64,000 bases of DNA, from assembly GCF_024623725.1 (NCBI RefSeq), contig NZ_JANKHG010000018.1:1-64000 (forward strand). Direction: 5' to 3'. The notes under the pieces are model-generated. The model saw only the letters and a program-made list of their open reading frames with translations, was not told the origin of the DNA and did no database searches. The translations under genes were made by a program, and so were the position numbers. Source of the DNA: Limnobacter parvus (GTDB lineage Bacteria > Pseudomonadota > Gammaproteobacteria > Burkholderiales > Burkholderiaceae_B). Within the stretch, counting starts at the first letter, position 1. Every line of letters begins with the position of its first letter. Of the stretch, positions 28,120 to 40,172 are shown piece by piece.

Positions 28120-29559
28120 TCACGCGCTCAACTTCGCTTTCAAAATCTCGTTCACCTGCGCCGGGTTGGCCTTCCCACGCGCCGCGCGCATGATCTGCCC
28201 CACCAGGAAGTTAAACGAGGCTTCCTTGCCAGCTTTGTATTCCTCCACCGGGCCTGGGTGCGCTGCAAGCACATCGTCAATCATTTTCTCGACCGCGCCA
28301 GAATCGGAAATTTGCTCCAGCCCCTCGCCTTTGATGCACGCATCAACATCACTGTACTTGCCATCCCACAAAGCGGCAAAAACCACTTTTGCAGTTTTGT
28401 TGTTCAAGGTACCATCCACCACGCGCTTCACCAGTGCCGCCATTAGTTCAGGGACAATCGGCGACTCGGCCGGTGATTTATCATCGCGGTTAAGGCTGGC
28501 CGAGAACTCACCCAGCAACCAGTTGGCCAGGGGCTTGGCTTTGTCATTGCCAGCCACCTCCAATGCGCTTTCGAAATAATTGGTCATTGCGCGGCTGGCA
28601 GTCAAAGTAACAGCGTCGTATTCGCTCAGGCCCAATTCGGCGGTGTAACGCGCCTGCTTCTGGCCCGGCAGTTCAGGCATTTCAGCGCGCACTTGCTCAA
28701 CCCACTCGGCAGAAATAACAAGCGGTGGCAGATCGGGGTCGGGGAAATAACGGTAGTCTTCCGAGTCTTCCTTGCTGCGCATGGAACGGGTTTCGTTGCG
28801 ATCCGGGTCGTAAAGCCGTGTTTCCTGCTTGATGACACCACCATCCTCAATGATCTCGATTTGGCGCTGCGCTTCATACAAAATGGCGGCCTGCAAAAAC
28901 TTGAAGCTGTTCAGGTTCTTGATTTCGCAACGCGTGCCCAGCTTGGTTTCACCTTTGGGGCGCACCGACACGTTGGCATCGCAACGGAAACTGCCTTCCT
29001 GCATATTGCCGTCGCAAATGCCCAGCCAAGTAACCAAAGTGTGTAGAGTTTTGGCATAAGCCACCGCTTCCTCGGCCGAGCGCATGTCGGGCTCGGTCAC
29101 AATTTCAAGCAAGGGCGTGCCCGCGCGGTTCAGGTCGATGCCCGATTGACCCGCGAAGTCTTCATGCAGGCTTTTGCCCGCATCTTCTTCGAGGTGAGCG
29201 CGCACCAGTCGCACGGTTTTCATTTGATCGCCCAGCAAGAAGCTGACTGTGCCGCCCTGCACCACCGGAATTTCAAACTGGCTGATTTGGTAGCCTTTGG
29301 GCAAGTCGGGGTAGAAATAATTTTTGCGGGCGAATACAGAATGTTCGGCCACCTTGGCCCCCACCGCCAATCCGAACTGAATGGCGCGCTGTACTGCAGC
29401 TTTGTTCATCACTGGCAGTACGCCCGGCAATGCCAAATCCACGGCGCAGGCTTGCGCGTTGGGTTCAGCGCCGAAGGCGGTACTTGCGCCAGAGAAAATT
29501 TTTGACTCTGTTGTTAACTGGGTGTGGGTTTCAAGACCCACCACAATTTCCCATTGCAT
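28120..29559 (-). CDS. gatB: Asp/Glu-tRNA amidotransferase subunit B
   Basis: 479 residues from the ATG at 29559; the frame is open to 29661. It starts [15 protein letters not shown], contains [20 protein letters not shown] and GEFSASLNR, and ends with the tail domain [20 protein letters not shown]. GatB phosphorylates the misacylated tRNA in the GatCAB complex. Last gene of gatC-gatA-gatB, 13 bases after gatA. Confidence 0.98.
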   Translation of the reverse strand: MQWEIVVGLETHTQLTTESKIFSGASTAFGAEPNAQACAVDLALPGVLPVMNKAAVQRAIQFGLAVGAKVAEHSVFARKNYFYPDLPKGYQISQFEIPVVQGGTVSFLLGDQMKTVRLVRAHLEEDAGKSLHEDFAGQSGIDLNRAGTPLLEIVTEPDMRSAEEAVAYAKTLHTLVTWLGICDGNMQEGSFRCDANVSVRPKGETKLGTRCEIKNLNSFKFLQAAILYEAQRQIEIIEDGGVIKQETRLYDPDRNETRSMRSKEDSEDYRYFPDPDLPPLVISAEWVEQVRAEMPELPGQKQARYTAELGLSEYDAVTLTASRAMTNYFESALEVAGNDKAKPLANWLLGEFSASLNRDDKSPAESPIVPELMAALVKRVVDGTLNNKTAKVVFAALWDGKYSDVDACIKGEGLEQISDSGAVEKMIDDVLAAHPGPVEEYKAGKEASFNFLVGQIMRAARGKANPAQVNEILKAKLSA

Positions 29560-29572
29560 GGTGCGATCCTTG

Positions 29573-31069
29573 TTAAAACGGTGTGCGAAGGTGCCAATCG
29601 GTGGCGGTTTGGTAGTAATCTGCCAGCGCCAGCAATTCCCCTTCCTTGAAATAATTGCCAATCAGCTGCATGCCAACCGGGCGATTCTTGTCGCCAAAAC
29701 CCACCGGCACACTCATGCCGGGCAAACCAGCCAGGCTGGTACTTAGCGTATAAATATCGGCCAGGTACATTTGAACCGGGTCGGCAGATTTTTCGCCCAA
29801 ATTCCACGCAACCGTAGGGCTAACCGGCCCGGCGATGAAGTCGCACTGTTGAAAAGCGGCTTGAAAGTCTTGTGCAATCAGGCGACGAATTTTCTGGGCC
29901 TGCAAATAGTACGCATCGTAATAACCGTGCGAGAGCACATAGGCACCCACCATGATGCGGCGCTGCACTTCCAAACCGAATCCTTCACTGCGCGAATTCT
30001 CGTACATGGATTTCAAATCGGTGTAATTGGCAGCGCGGTGACCATAGCGCACGCCATCAAAGCGCGACAGGTTGGAACTGGCCTCGGCGGGTGCAATCAC
30101 GTAATAAGCTGGAATCGACAATTCCGTGCGGGGCAGGCTGATACTCACCAAGGTTGCGCCCATGGCTTCCAATTGCTTCAGCGCATCATCAATTGGCGCA
30201 CGCACATCGGCGGCCAAACCCTCACCAAAAAATTCTGAGGGCAAACCAATGCGAACACCAGCGAGTGGATTTGCTGCATCTCCGCCGCGCAAGGGCTTTC
30301 CGAAACCAGCGGTGAAATCTTCATTGACGCCTTGGGAAGCAGCCGGACGCTGCACACTGGTGCTGTCTTTCACATCAAAGCCCACCATGGCGTTCAACAC
30401 CAGTGCGCAATCGCGTGCGCTGTGGGCCATCGGACCGGCTTGGTCCAAGCTGCTGGCGTAGGCAATCATGCCGTAACGGCTGCAACTGCCATAAGTTGGC
30501 TTAATGCCCGTAATGCCACACAGCGAAGCGGGCTGGCGAATTGAGCCGCCTGTGTCGGTACCCGTGGTAAAAGGCACCACACCGGCAGCTACGGCAACAG
30601 CCGAGCCGCCAGAGGAACCACCGGGTACGGCCAGTGTGTCCCAAGGATTCAAGCAAGGGCCATAGGCACTTTTTTCATTCGAGGAACCCATGGCGAATTC
30701 ATCACAATTCACCTTGCCAATGTTCACGGTACCTGCTGCATTCAGGCGGGCCACCACTTCGGCATCAAACGGGCTTTGGTAGCCTGCCAGCATTTTCGAG
30801 CCCGCAGTGCTGGTCCAGCCTTGGGTGACAAAAATGTCTTTGTGCGCGGTAGGAATGCCCAGCAAGGCACCGGTTTCGCCTGCAGCCAGGCGCGCATCGG
30901 CGGCCTTGGCTTGTTCAAGCGTCAGGTCATCGCGAATGTCGACGAATGCGTTCAATTTGGATTGTTGCCCCGCTTCACGCAACGCTTGCTGCGCCAACTC
31001 GGTGGCGCTGGCCTTTTTCTCGTCCAGCAAAGTGCGCAGCTGGGAAATGCTTTGAAGTTTGGAAGACAT
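29573..31069 (-). CDS. gatA: Asp/Glu-tRNA amidotransferase subunit A
   Basis: 498 residues from the ATG at 31069 (GTG at 31081 also open). The amidase catalytic triad is Lys77 (AHKDIF), Ser152 (PGGSSGGS) and Ser176 ([10 protein letters not shown]). It releases ammonia from glutamine for transfer to Glu-tRNA(Gln) or Asp-tRNA(Asn). The gap to gatC is 88 bases. Confidence 0.98.
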   Translation of the reverse strand: MSSKLQSISQLRTLLDEKKASATELAQQALREAGQQSKLNAFVDIRDDLTLEQAKAADARLAAGETGALLGIPTAHKDIFVTQGWTSTAGSKMLAGYQSPFDAEVVARLNAAGTVNIGKVNCDEFAMGSSNEKSAYGPCLNPWDTLAVPGGSSGGSAVAVAAGVVPFTTGTDTGGSIRQPASLCGITGIKPTYGSCSRYGMIAYASSLDQAGPMAHSARDCALVLNAMVGFDVKDSTSVQRPAASQGVNEDFTAGFGKPLRGGDAANPLAGVRIGLPSEFFGEGLAADVRAPIDDALKQLEAMGATLVSISLPRTELSIPAYYVIAPAEASSNLSRFDGVRYGHRAANYTDLKSMYENSRSEGFGLEVQRRIMVGAYVLSHGYYDAYYLQAQKIRRLIAQDFQAAFQQCDFIAGPVSPTVAWNLGEKSADPVQMYLADIYTLSTSLAGLPGMSVPVGFGDKNRPVGMQLIGNYFKEGELLALADYYQTATDWHLRTPF

Positions 31070-31157
31070 GCTTAAAACCACATTCCAATGTCAGATTTTT
31101 AAAATTAGGGGGACCACGCTATTCATGAAGAACTCACGACATAAGGCAGTGAAAAAA

Positions 31158-31457
31158 TTACTCGATCACCTTGGGCACCAGAAACAGCCCCTTCTCGGCC
31201 GCGGGCGCATTGGCCATATTGGCGCTGCGGTTGTCGGCCTCCGAAACGGCATCTTCGCGCAAGCGCAAGGCGATGGGTTGAATCAACGAAATTGGGTGCG
31301 CCAAGGGTTCAACACCGTCGGTGTTCTCGCTGCTTAAGCGATCGGCCAATTGCATGATGTTGTTCAATTGTTGCTCAAGGGCTTGGGCTTGCTCGGGTGC
31401 TACTTTCAAGCGCGACAAAGCCGCAATTTTTGCAATTTGCCCAGAATCCAGGGACAT
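31158..31457 (-). CDS. gatC: Asp/Glu-tRNA amidotransferase subunit C
   Basis: 99 residues from the ATG at 31457, preceded by GGCGGAG. IAKIAALSRLKV, DRLSSENTDGVEPLAHP and LREDAVSEADNRS are the standard GatC landmarks. GatC wraps and stabilises GatA-GatB. First gene of the operon, divergent from mreB. Confidence 0.96.
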   Translation of the reverse strand: MSLDSGQIAKIAALSRLKVAPEQAQALEQQLNNIMQLADRLSSENTDGVEPLAHPISLIQPIALRLREDAVSEADNRSANMANAPAAEKGLFLVPKVIE

Positions 31458-32734
<1,277 letters not shown>

Positions 32735-32799
32735 GTAGAGTACAAACGGTTCGAACTCTGGCTTCTGACACGGCTTGGCATTGAACCGGCGAAAAGCCT

Positions 32800-33795
32800 A
32801 TGGAGTACACACCACCACCGTTGTTCAAACAGGGACCATCCGCACGTGTGCGGCTGGTCTTCTTTGTTGCGCTTTCGGTGGGGCTTTTGTTTGCTGATGC
32901 GCGCTTTGGTGCTATGGAAGTGGTGCGCAAAGTGGTGGGCACCGTGCTGTACCCAGTACAGAAGGTTGCCAGCCTACCAGTTGAATGGGGTCGTGCTGGA
33001 ATCGACTACATTTCCACGCTGGACACACTTCAGTCTGAAAACAAAGAACTGATTCGCGAACAGATTCAAGACAAGCAGAAGCTGCATGAACTGGAAACAG
33101 TGAAGCAGGAGAACGAGAAGCTTCGCAAACTGATGAATGTGGGCAACACCTTGCAGGTGAAACGCTCCATTCTCAGTGAAATTGTCAGCGATGCTCGCGA
33201 TCCTTTTTCCCGCAAAATCATCATCGGAAAGGGTTTGATTCAGGGTGTCAAAGAAGGCATGCCTGTAATTGACGAACTGGGCTTGCTGGGCCAGGTAACA
33301 CGCGCCTTCCCAAGCCGCGCTGAAGTCAGCCTGATTACGGACAAAGAACAAATAATCCCTGTGGAAAGCCTGCGAAATGGCTTACGAAGCGTGGCGTATG
33401 GTGGCCTGGATGGTGGGCTGATCGAACTTCGCTTTATGGCAGCCAATGCCGACATCGAGAACAACGACCTGTTGGTGACCTCTGGACTTGATGGAGTTTA
33501 CCCGCGGGGCATTCCAGTGGCGCGGGTTATTCGCGTGGAAAGAAACTCGCGTTATGCCTTTGCCAGCATTTTCTGTGAACCAATTGCTGGTGTAGAGCGC
33601 CATCGTTTTGTATTGGTGCTGGATACCTTTCGGGACACAACAAGTTCAAACGTTGAGAACGCCCCCACCACAGAAGGCGAAGCACCTGCAGAGAATGCGC
33701 CAACCACGGCGCCCCCCGCCGCCGCCGCAACAACTGCCCCGAGCACCGCCTTGCCGTTGCCCAGCAACAACCTGAGGGCAGGAAATGGCAATTAA
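32800..33795 (+). CDS. mreC: Rod-shape protein MreC
   Basis: 331 residues: short cytoplasmic start, one membrane helix (VRLVFFVALSVGLLFAD), a coiled coil around 72-110 (ENKELIREQIQDKQKLHELE), the beta-domain core (GLDGVYPRGIPVARVI) and a disordered Ala/Thr/Pro tail after about residue 285. MreC activates PBP2 in the elongasome. It overlaps mreD by 11 bases. Confidence 0.96.
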   Translation: MEYTPPPLFKQGPSARVRLVFFVALSVGLLFADARFGAMEVVRKVVGTVLYPVQKVASLPVEWGRAGIDYISTLDTLQSENKELIREQIQDKQKLHELETVKQENEKLRKLMNVGNTLQVKRSILSEIVSDARDPFSRKIIIGKGLIQGVKEGMPVIDELGLLGQVTRAFPSRAEVSLITDKEQIIPVESLRNGLRSVAYGGLDGGLIELRFMAANADIENNDLLVTSGLDGVYPRGIPVARVIRVERNSRYAFASIFCEPIAGVERHRFVLVLDTFRDTTSSNVENAPTTEGEAPAENAPTTAPPAAAATTAPSTALPLPSNNLRAGNGN

Positions 33796-34309
33796 CCCAT
33801 TTGGCGATTCGGAAATTCTGCGACCGGTGAATCCTTGGTTCATCGCTTTTTCGCTGTTTGCAGCAATGTTGTTCAAATTTATACCAATTGATCGCAATTG
33901 GATTACCCCCGACATGCTGGCCTTGGTGCTCGTGTTCTGGAACATTCGGCAACCGCGCCGAATTGGAATTGGCGTTGCATGGTGTTTTGGTGCTGCCATC
34001 GACGTGCATTCTGCCAGTGTGTTTGGCGAACATGCGTTGGCCTATACCTTGTTGTCTTACTTTGCGATCACGATTCATCGCAGGGTGATGTGGTTCTCGC
34101 CACTGATGCAGGCCGCCCACATTTTTCCCCTGCTTCTGGCGGCGCAAGCCATCACGGTGATCATTCGAGTGATGTTCGGCGGCACGTTTCCGGGCGCCTA
34201 CATTTTTGCCGAAAGCGCTCTGACTGCGGCCCTGTGGCCGCTGATGCATTTTCTGTTGCTTGCACCACAAAAGCTACCGCAAAATCGAGACAATGACCGC
34301 CCAATATGA
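33785..34309 (+). CDS. mreD: Rod-shape membrane protein MreD
   Basis: 174 residues with about five membrane helices. WFIAFSLFAAMLFKFIP and the charged loop WNIRQPRRIGIGVAW are typical of MreD, which bridges MreC and the wall synthases. It overlaps both neighbours (11 bases with mreC, ATGA with mrdA), so the cluster is translationally coupled. Confidence 0.93.
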   Translation: MAINPFGDSEILRPVNPWFIAFSLFAAMLFKFIPIDRNWITPDMLALVLVFWNIRQPRRIGIGVAWCFGAAIDVHSASVFGEHALAYTLLSYFAITIHRRVMWFSPLMQAAHIFPLLLAAQAITVIIRVMFGGTFPGAYIFAESALTAALWPLMHFLLLAPQKLPQNRDNDRPI

Positions 34310-36219
34310 CCGAATTCACCCATCCACAACAGGCCATTAAACGATTCCGGTTTCGGCTGTTTCTGGCTGGCCTGTTTGTGGTGCTCCTGTTCATGGTGCT
34401 GGTGGCACGTTTGCTTTGGCTACAGGTTATTAGTTACGAGAAGTACCAATCCAAAGCAGAAGACAATCGAATTACCATCGTTCCGCTGGTTCCAAACCGC
34501 GGACTGATACTGGACCGCAACGGGGTGGTACTGGCCAACAATTATTCGGCCTACACACTCGAAATTACGCCTTCCAAAATCGAAAATCTCAATGAGATGA
34601 TTGACGACTTGGGCAAGATAGTGGAAATTTCTTCGCTGGATCGCCGCCGGTTCAAGAAGCTGCGGGCTGAATCCAAACGCTTTGAATCCATCCCGATTCG
34701 CACCCGACTGACCGATGAAGAAGTTGCGCGCTTTGCCGTCCAAAGCTTTCGCTTTCCCGGCGTTGAAATTCGCGCAAGACTTTTCCGGCAATACCCCTAC
34801 GGTGCGCACGCAGCCCACTTGCTGGGTTACATTGGCCGCATTTCGGCGCGCGACCAAGACCGGATAGAAGAACTCAACCAAACCAACAATTATCGGGGCA
34901 CCGCTTACATCGGCAAAGACGGACTCGAGAAGCGCTATGAAACCGAGTTGCATGGCCGCACTGGCTTTGAAGAAGTGGAAACCTCGGCAGGCGGTCGCGC
35001 AGTTCGGGTTCTTTCTCGCTCACCCGCCGTGCCGGGTGAAAACCTGATGCTGTCGATCGACATTCGCCTGCAAGATGCGGCGGAAAAAGCCCTGGCGGGC
35101 AAACGGGGCGCGCTGGTGGCGATCGACCCACGCAATGGCGACATTCTTGCCATGGTGAGCGCACCCAGTTTCGACCCCAATTTATTTGTCGAAGGCATTG
35201 ATTCAGAAAACTGGAAATTGCTGAATGAAAGCATTGACCGCCCTCTGCTGAACCGCCCGCTTTCAGGTACCTACCCACCAGGCTCTACTTTCAAACCGTT
35301 CATGGCTTTGGCCGCGCTTGAAAAAGGATTTCGTACCGCATCCACCACCCTGCGCGACCCGGGGTATTACGATTTCGGTTCGCGCCGTTTTATGGACGAC
35401 AAAATTGGCGGTCACGGCCTTGTCGACATGTACAAATCGATTGCGGAATCATGCAACACCTATTACTACATGTTGGGTAGCGACATGGGCATCGACATTA
35501 TTTCCGAATTCATGGGCAGGTTCGGATTCGGGTCGCGCACTGGCATTGATCTGGATGGTGAACGCACTGGTGTGCTGCCTTCACGGGAATGGAAAGCGAA
35601 TGCATTCAAGAAGGCGGAGGCCCAACGCTGGTATTCAGGCGAAACCGTGTCGGTGGCAATTGGTCAGGGTTACAACAATTACACCCCGCTTCAATTGGCC
35701 CACGCCACGGCCGTATTGGCCAGCGGAGGCATGAATGCCACGCCGCGATTGGTACGTGCGTTTCAAAACCCGGTCAGCGGGAAAGTAACGGAAAAACCCT
35801 TGGAGGCATTTCGTCAGCTTGATTTGAAACAAGCCCATGTGGACACCGTGAAATTGGGCATGCGTGGTGCCGTGCTGGAAGGTACGGCACGTTTGGTGTT
35901 CAAGAACTCCCCCTATGAAGTTGCAGGCAAAACTGGCACTGCGCAGGTCTTTGGCCTTAAGCAAGGCGAAACCTACAAGGAACGCTCGGCCTCGGCGGAA
36001 CGCCTTCGAGACCACGGCTGGTTCATTGCCTTTTCACCGATGGAACAACCAAGAATTGCGCTGGCGGCGATTGTAGAAAACGGCGGCTTTGGCAGCCAAT
36101 CCGCCGCGCCTGCAATCAAACAGGTTCTGGACACATTTTGGGCACAGGAAGCCCAAAGCGATCCTTCGATCATGTTGCCGACACCACCGCTAGCTCCGAC
36201 CGAGGAGGCAGCCCCATGA
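34306..36219 (+). CDS. mrdA: Penicillin-binding protein 2
   Basis: 637 residues: N-terminal membrane helix, dimerisation (pedestal) domain and transpeptidase domain. Active-site motifs are Ser327-Thr-Phe-Lys330 (PPGSTFKP), SCN (AESCNTYYY) and KTGTAQ. It cross-links lateral peptidoglycan with RodA. Its stop overlaps the rodA start by ATGA. Confidence 0.97.
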   Translation: MTEFTHPQQAIKRFRFRLFLAGLFVVLLFMVLVARLLWLQVISYEKYQSKAEDNRITIVPLVPNRGLILDRNGVVLANNYSAYTLEITPSKIENLNEMIDDLGKIVEISSLDRRRFKKLRAESKRFESIPIRTRLTDEEVARFAVQSFRFPGVEIRARLFRQYPYGAHAAHLLGYIGRISARDQDRIEELNQTNNYRGTAYIGKDGLEKRYETELHGRTGFEEVETSAGGRAVRVLSRSPAVPGENLMLSIDIRLQDAAEKALAGKRGALVAIDPRNGDILAMVSAPSFDPNLFVEGIDSENWKLLNESIDRPLLNRPLSGTYPPGSTFKPFMALAALEKGFRTASTTLRDPGYYDFGSRRFMDDKIGGHGLVDMYKSIAESCNTYYYMLGSDMGIDIISEFMGRFGFGSRTGIDLDGERTGVLPSREWKANAFKKAEAQRWYSGETVSVAIGQGYNNYTPLQLAHATAVLASGGMNATPRLVRAFQNPVSGKVTEKPLEAFRQLDLKQAHVDTVKLGMRGAVLEGTARLVFKNSPYEVAGKTGTAQVFGLKQGETYKERSASAERLRDHGWFIAFSPMEQPRIALAAIVENGGFGSQSAAPAIKQVLDTFWAQEAQSDPSIMLPTPPLAPTEEAAP

Positions 36220-37346
36220 ACAGGCACATGCGCCGCCCCATGCAGCGCGAGCCATTCTGGCCGCGTGTGAAACCCTTTTTGACCGTTTTCGACCCAGTTC
36301 TTAGTACCATTCTGTTGTCGCTGGTGGTGTTTGCGCTGATCACACAATACAGCGCAGCCTTTGATTTCGAGGGTCGGTTTGCCGATCATTCCCGCAACCT
36401 TTTGATTGCGTTTTTCGTGATGTGGGTGACTGCAAACCTGAAGCCGCAATTTTTAATGCGGATTGCCGTGCCCCTTTATGTGGTGGGCGTGGTGCTGTTG
36501 ATCGGAGTTGAATTGTTTGGCGACATCTCCAAAGGTGCACAACGGTGGCTAAACCTGGGGTTTATCCGAATTCAACCTTCTGAAATCATGAAAATTGCCA
36601 TGCCCTTGATGCTGGCCTGGTTTTTCCAGCAGCGGGAAAATGTCTCCAGTTGGCGCGAATTTGCAGTGGCGACCGTTATCTTGGCCATTCCCGGCATATT
36701 GATCTTGAAGCAACCTGACCTGGGTACGGCGCTGTTGGTGTTGGGCTCGGGCTTCTTTGTGATCTTCTTCGCCGGCCTTTCGTGGAAAGTGATGGCATGG
36801 CTTACCGGCCTTTTCCTGGCCAGCCTGCCCATGTTCTGGACCATGATGCATGAATACCAGCGCCAGCGCGTGCTTACCTTGCTTGACCCCACACAAGACC
36901 CGTTGGGCAAAGGCTTTCACATTATTCAATCCACTGTTGCGGTGGGCTCAGGCGGCTTTACCGGCAAAGGTTTTCTACAGGGTACACAAACCCACCTTGA
37001 GTTCATCCCCGAACGCACTACTGACTTTATTTTTGCAGTGTTGGCGGAAGAATTTGGCCTGCTAGGTTGCTTGGTATTGTTAACCCTGTATACCTGCCTG
37101 ATCGTTCGGGGGCTGGTGATTGCAGGCAATGCGCCTACCTTGTTTTCCCGTTTGATGGCCGGTGCCATGGCGCTGATCTTTTTCACCTATGCCTTTGTGA
37201 ACATTGGCATGGTCAGCGGTATCTTGCCGGTGGTAGGCGTGCCCCTGCCTTTGATGAGTTATGGCGGTACTGCCATGGTTACACTGGGGATGGGCGCAGG
37301 TATTTTAATGAGCATTCAAAACAACAAAAAACTGATTCAAACCTAA
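36216..37346 (+). CDS. rodA: Rod-shape glycosyltransferase RodA (SEDS)
   Basis: 376 residues from the ATG at 36216, with GAGGAGG upstream; the frame opens earlier at 36138 inside mrdA. About ten membrane helices with the SEDS motifs KGAQRWLNLGFIRIQPSEIMK, KQPDLGTALL and PLMSYGGTAM. It polymerises lipid II for cell elongation as partner of PBP2. Confidence 0.97.
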   Translation: MNRHMRRPMQREPFWPRVKPFLTVFDPVLSTILLSLVVFALITQYSAAFDFEGRFADHSRNLLIAFFVMWVTANLKPQFLMRIAVPLYVVGVVLLIGVELFGDISKGAQRWLNLGFIRIQPSEIMKIAMPLMLAWFFQQRENVSSWREFAVATVILAIPGILILKQPDLGTALLVLGSGFFVIFFAGLSWKVMAWLTGLFLASLPMFWTMMHEYQRQRVLTLLDPTQDPLGKGFHIIQSTVAVGSGGFTGKGFLQGTQTHLEFIPERTTDFIFAVLAEEFGLLGCLVLLTLYTCLIVRGLVIAGNAPTLFSRLMAGAMALIFFTYAFVNIGMVSGILPVVGVPLPLMSYGGTAMVTLGMGAGILMSIQNNKKLIQT

Positions 37347-37358
37347 GCCACAGCAACT

Positions 37359-38204
37359 ATGATTTCCGCTCATCAAGACTGGTTGCAAAACAACGTACCC
37401 GCTCATTTCAAACCGTTCATCGCGCGCTGGCGCGACGGGCAAAGCGCACCTTCACAGCGTTTCTGCAACTGGTACCTGAACGACGAACACCTGGGGCACT
37501 TGGACCGGCAGCACTTGCACCTGTTGCTGCCCGCATTCGAGGCAGCGGACTTGCCGTTGACGCAGAGCCTGCGTGGGTTTGATTTATTCACTGACACGAA
37601 CGCGCAAGCACTAAGTGCCGCATTCGCTTCGATTGCCAACCGCCTTCGCGCCTTGGGCTTGGTACCCGGCTGGCGCGATGAGGAACAACTGGTGCTCAGC
37701 CCGAGGGGGCAAATCCTGGCCACTGCCGAGCGGGCTTTGTTCAAAACCCTGGGACTTAGAAGCCGTGCAGTGCATGTGCATGTAGAAAACCACTTGGGAC
37801 ATATATGGGTCGGTGTACGGGCCACCAGCAAACATGAAAATCCCGGCATGCTGGACAACCTGGCAGCGGGCGGGATTGCCAGCGCGGAAACCGTTGAAAG
37901 CACTTTGTGGCGTGAACTGGATGAAGAAGCCGGGCTAAATTCAGACGATTTTTCGTGGATTAAGCCCTTGGTTCCCCATGAACTGGTGTTAAGTCGGCCC
38001 TTGCTGTATGGTGGCTGGCATCATGAAACCGTGATTCTGTTTCACGGCCAGTTAAAGCTAGGCCACCGCCCCTGTAACCGCGATGGCGAAGTGGGTGCAT
38101 TCCAGTTAATGCGCCCCAAGGCCTGCGTTGAAGCAGTCAACGCCTGGCAGTTCACGCCCGATGCAGCCCTGTGCTGCGCACTGGCGTTGAGCGCCACCAA
38201 ATAA
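37359..38204 (+). CDS. DUF4743-Nudix hydrolase
   Basis: 281 residues. The first 120 residues are a DUF4743-like domain, followed by a Nudix domain with a complete box: G-GIASA-E-TVESTLW-RELDEEAGL. This architecture is found in thiamine-diphosphate phosphatases related to yeast Tnr3 and plant TDP pyrophosphatases, which degrade damaged thiamine diphosphate; that role is inferred from the family. It starts 12 bases after rodA, but the link to shape genes is probably positional. Confidence 0.87.
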   Translation: MISAHQDWLQNNVPAHFKPFIARWRDGQSAPSQRFCNWYLNDEHLGHLDRQHLHLLLPAFEAADLPLTQSLRGFDLFTDTNAQALSAAFASIANRLRALGLVPGWRDEEQLVLSPRGQILATAERALFKTLGLRSRAVHVHVENHLGHIWVGVRATSKHENPGMLDNLAAGGIASAETVESTLWRELDEEAGLNSDDFSWIKPLVPHELVLSRPLLYGGWHHETVILFHGQLKLGHRPCNRDGEVGAFQLMRPKACVEAVNAWQFTPDAALCCALALSATK

Positions 38205-38221
38205 ATACGAAAGGAACAAAC

Positions 38222-40138
38222 ATGTTGTTGGGTTTAAAAGCAGCCACGTACCGCATCGGCACCACCGTTCTGCTGGATCAAGTTGATTTTTCGATTGAAG
38301 AACGCGAGCGCGTGGCCCTGGTGGGCCGCAATGGCACGGGCAAAAGTACGCTGTTCCGCATTTTGACAGGCGAAACAACGCCTGAAGATGGCTTGGTGAT
38401 CAAGCAAGACGGGCTGCGCATGACCTGCCTGGAACAGGCCGTGCCGCAAGAACACAATGAAACGATTTTTGACGTGGTGGCCCAAGGTTTTGGTGCACTG
38501 GGCAAACACATCAGCATTAGCCGCACCCTGGGTCCGCTTGACCACGATTCACTGAACCCCGAACAAGCAAAAATTCTTGAAGATGCACAGCACGAGTTGG
38601 GCGAGCACCACGGCTGGCACCTTGAAAGTGAAGTGGATCAAATTTTAAGCCGCATGAAATTGCCACCTGATTTGCCCTTTGCAAAACTATCGGGTGGCAT
38701 GAAGCGCAAGGTGATGCTGGCCAAAGCCATGGTCAGTAACCCCGATGTGCTGCTTCTGGACGAACCCACCAACCACCTGGACATTCCCAGCATTGAATTG
38801 CTGGAGGAACAGGTGCGCCAGTTCAAAGGCGCGGTTATTTTCGTGAGCCACGACCGTTCATTCATGCGCAAGCTGGCCACCCGCGTGTGCGACCTGGACC
38901 GCGGCATGCTGAAAAGCTGGTCGGGCGGTTACGAAGGCTACTTGAAAGGCAAAGCCGAGTTTTTGCATGCGCAAGAAAAAGCCCACGCCCTGTTTGACAA
39001 AAAACTGGCCGAGGAAGAAGTGTGGATTCGCCGTGGCATTGAAGCGCGCCGAACACGCAATGAGGGCCGTGTGCGCGCCTTGATGGAGATGCGCAAGCAG
39101 TTTTCAGACCGCCGCAATGTGGTGGGCACCGCCAAGGTACAGGTGCAGGAAGCCGAACGAAGCGGTAAATTGGTGGCGGAACTGACTGACATCAGCAAGC
39201 AATTGGGCGACTTGCCGATTCTGCGCAATTTCACCAACACAATTATGCGGGGTGAAAAAATTGGTTTTCTGGGCCCCAACGGCATTGGCAAAACCACAGC
39301 ACTGAAGGTGCTGCTGGGCCAACTGCCACCTGATTCAGGCCATGTAAAGCTGGGCACAAAACTGGAAATTGCTTACTTCGACCAGTTGCGCAGCCAGTTC
39401 AATGAAGAAGACACTGCGGTTGAAATTATTGGCGCAGGCAAAGAATTCATTACCATCGACGGCCAGGCCAAGCATGTAATTGGTTACTTGCAAGACTTTC
39501 TGTTCACGCCAGACCGGGCGCGCCAGCCAGTGAGAAGCTTGTCGGGTGGTGAACGCGCGCGGCTGATTTTGGCGCAGCTTTTTTCCACGCCGTCGAACGT
39601 GATGGTGCTGGATGAACCCACCAACGACCTGGACATTGAAACACTTGAACTGCTGGAAGAAAAGTTGATGGCCTACCAGGGCACGCTGATTCTGGTCAGC
39701 CACGACCGGGAATTTCTGAACCAGATTGTGACCCGCTGCCTGGTGTTTGAAGGTGATGGCGTGGTGGGTGATTACGTGGGTGGCTATGACGACTGGTTGC
39801 GCCAGCGCACCACCGACCCATGGGCCAATGTGGGCAAAGAACGCATTGAAACCCAATCACAGCCTGCTTTGAACACCGCTGCGGCTACTGTCACCCCGGT
39901 TGCCGAACCCGCAAAGAAAGCCAAAAAACTGGGCTACAAAGAGCAGCGCGAGCTTGAAATGTTGCCCGCCTTGATTGAAAAACTGGAAACCGAACAAACT
40001 GAACTGGTAGCAAAAATTGGCGACCCCGGGTTTTATCAGCAAGAAGCCAGTGTAATTACAGCAGCTCAGGCGCGCATGGCTGCGGTGGAAAGTGAGTTAC
40101 AAACTGCCTATGCGCGGTGGGAAGAACTGGACGCTTGA
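38222..40138 (+). CDS. uup: ABC-F ATPase Uup
   Basis: 638 residues from the ATG at 38222 (AAAGGA upstream). Two ABC cassettes: Walker A GRNGTGKST and GPNGIGKTT, signatures LSGGMKRKV and LSGGERARL, separated by a charged linker. A C-terminal coiled coil of about 70 residues (KKLGYKEQRELEMLP onwards) is the Uup DNA/ribosome-binding tail. ABC-F proteins have no membrane domains and act on ribosomes. Confidence 0.95.
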   Translation: MLLGLKAATYRIGTTVLLDQVDFSIEERERVALVGRNGTGKSTLFRILTGETTPEDGLVIKQDGLRMTCLEQAVPQEHNETIFDVVAQGFGALGKHISISRTLGPLDHDSLNPEQAKILEDAQHELGEHHGWHLESEVDQILSRMKLPPDLPFAKLSGGMKRKVMLAKAMVSNPDVLLLDEPTNHLDIPSIELLEEQVRQFKGAVIFVSHDRSFMRKLATRVCDLDRGMLKSWSGGYEGYLKGKAEFLHAQEKAHALFDKKLAEEEVWIRRGIEARRTRNEGRVRALMEMRKQFSDRRNVVGTAKVQVQEAERSGKLVAELTDISKQLGDLPILRNFTNTIMRGEKIGFLGPNGIGKTTALKVLLGQLPPDSGHVKLGTKLEIAYFDQLRSQFNEEDTAVEIIGAGKEFITIDGQAKHVIGYLQDFLFTPDRARQPVRSLSGGERARLILAQLFSTPSNVMVLDEPTNDLDIETLELLEEKLMAYQGTLILVSHDREFLNQIVTRCLVFEGDGVVGDYVGGYDDWLRQRTTDPWANVGKERIETQSQPALNTAAATVTPVAEPAKKAKKLGYKEQRELEMLPALIEKLETEQTELVAKIGDPGFYQQEASVITAAQARMAAVESELQTAYARWEELDA

Positions 40139-40172
40139 TTCATTGATGCTGGTTTGGCTAGCTAGCGCGTGT

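Noticed and set aside
28085-28579. 164-codon plus-strand frame opposite gatB
   Set aside because: It is the antisense shadow of gatB; the gatB protein is clearly real and this frame has no recognisable motif.
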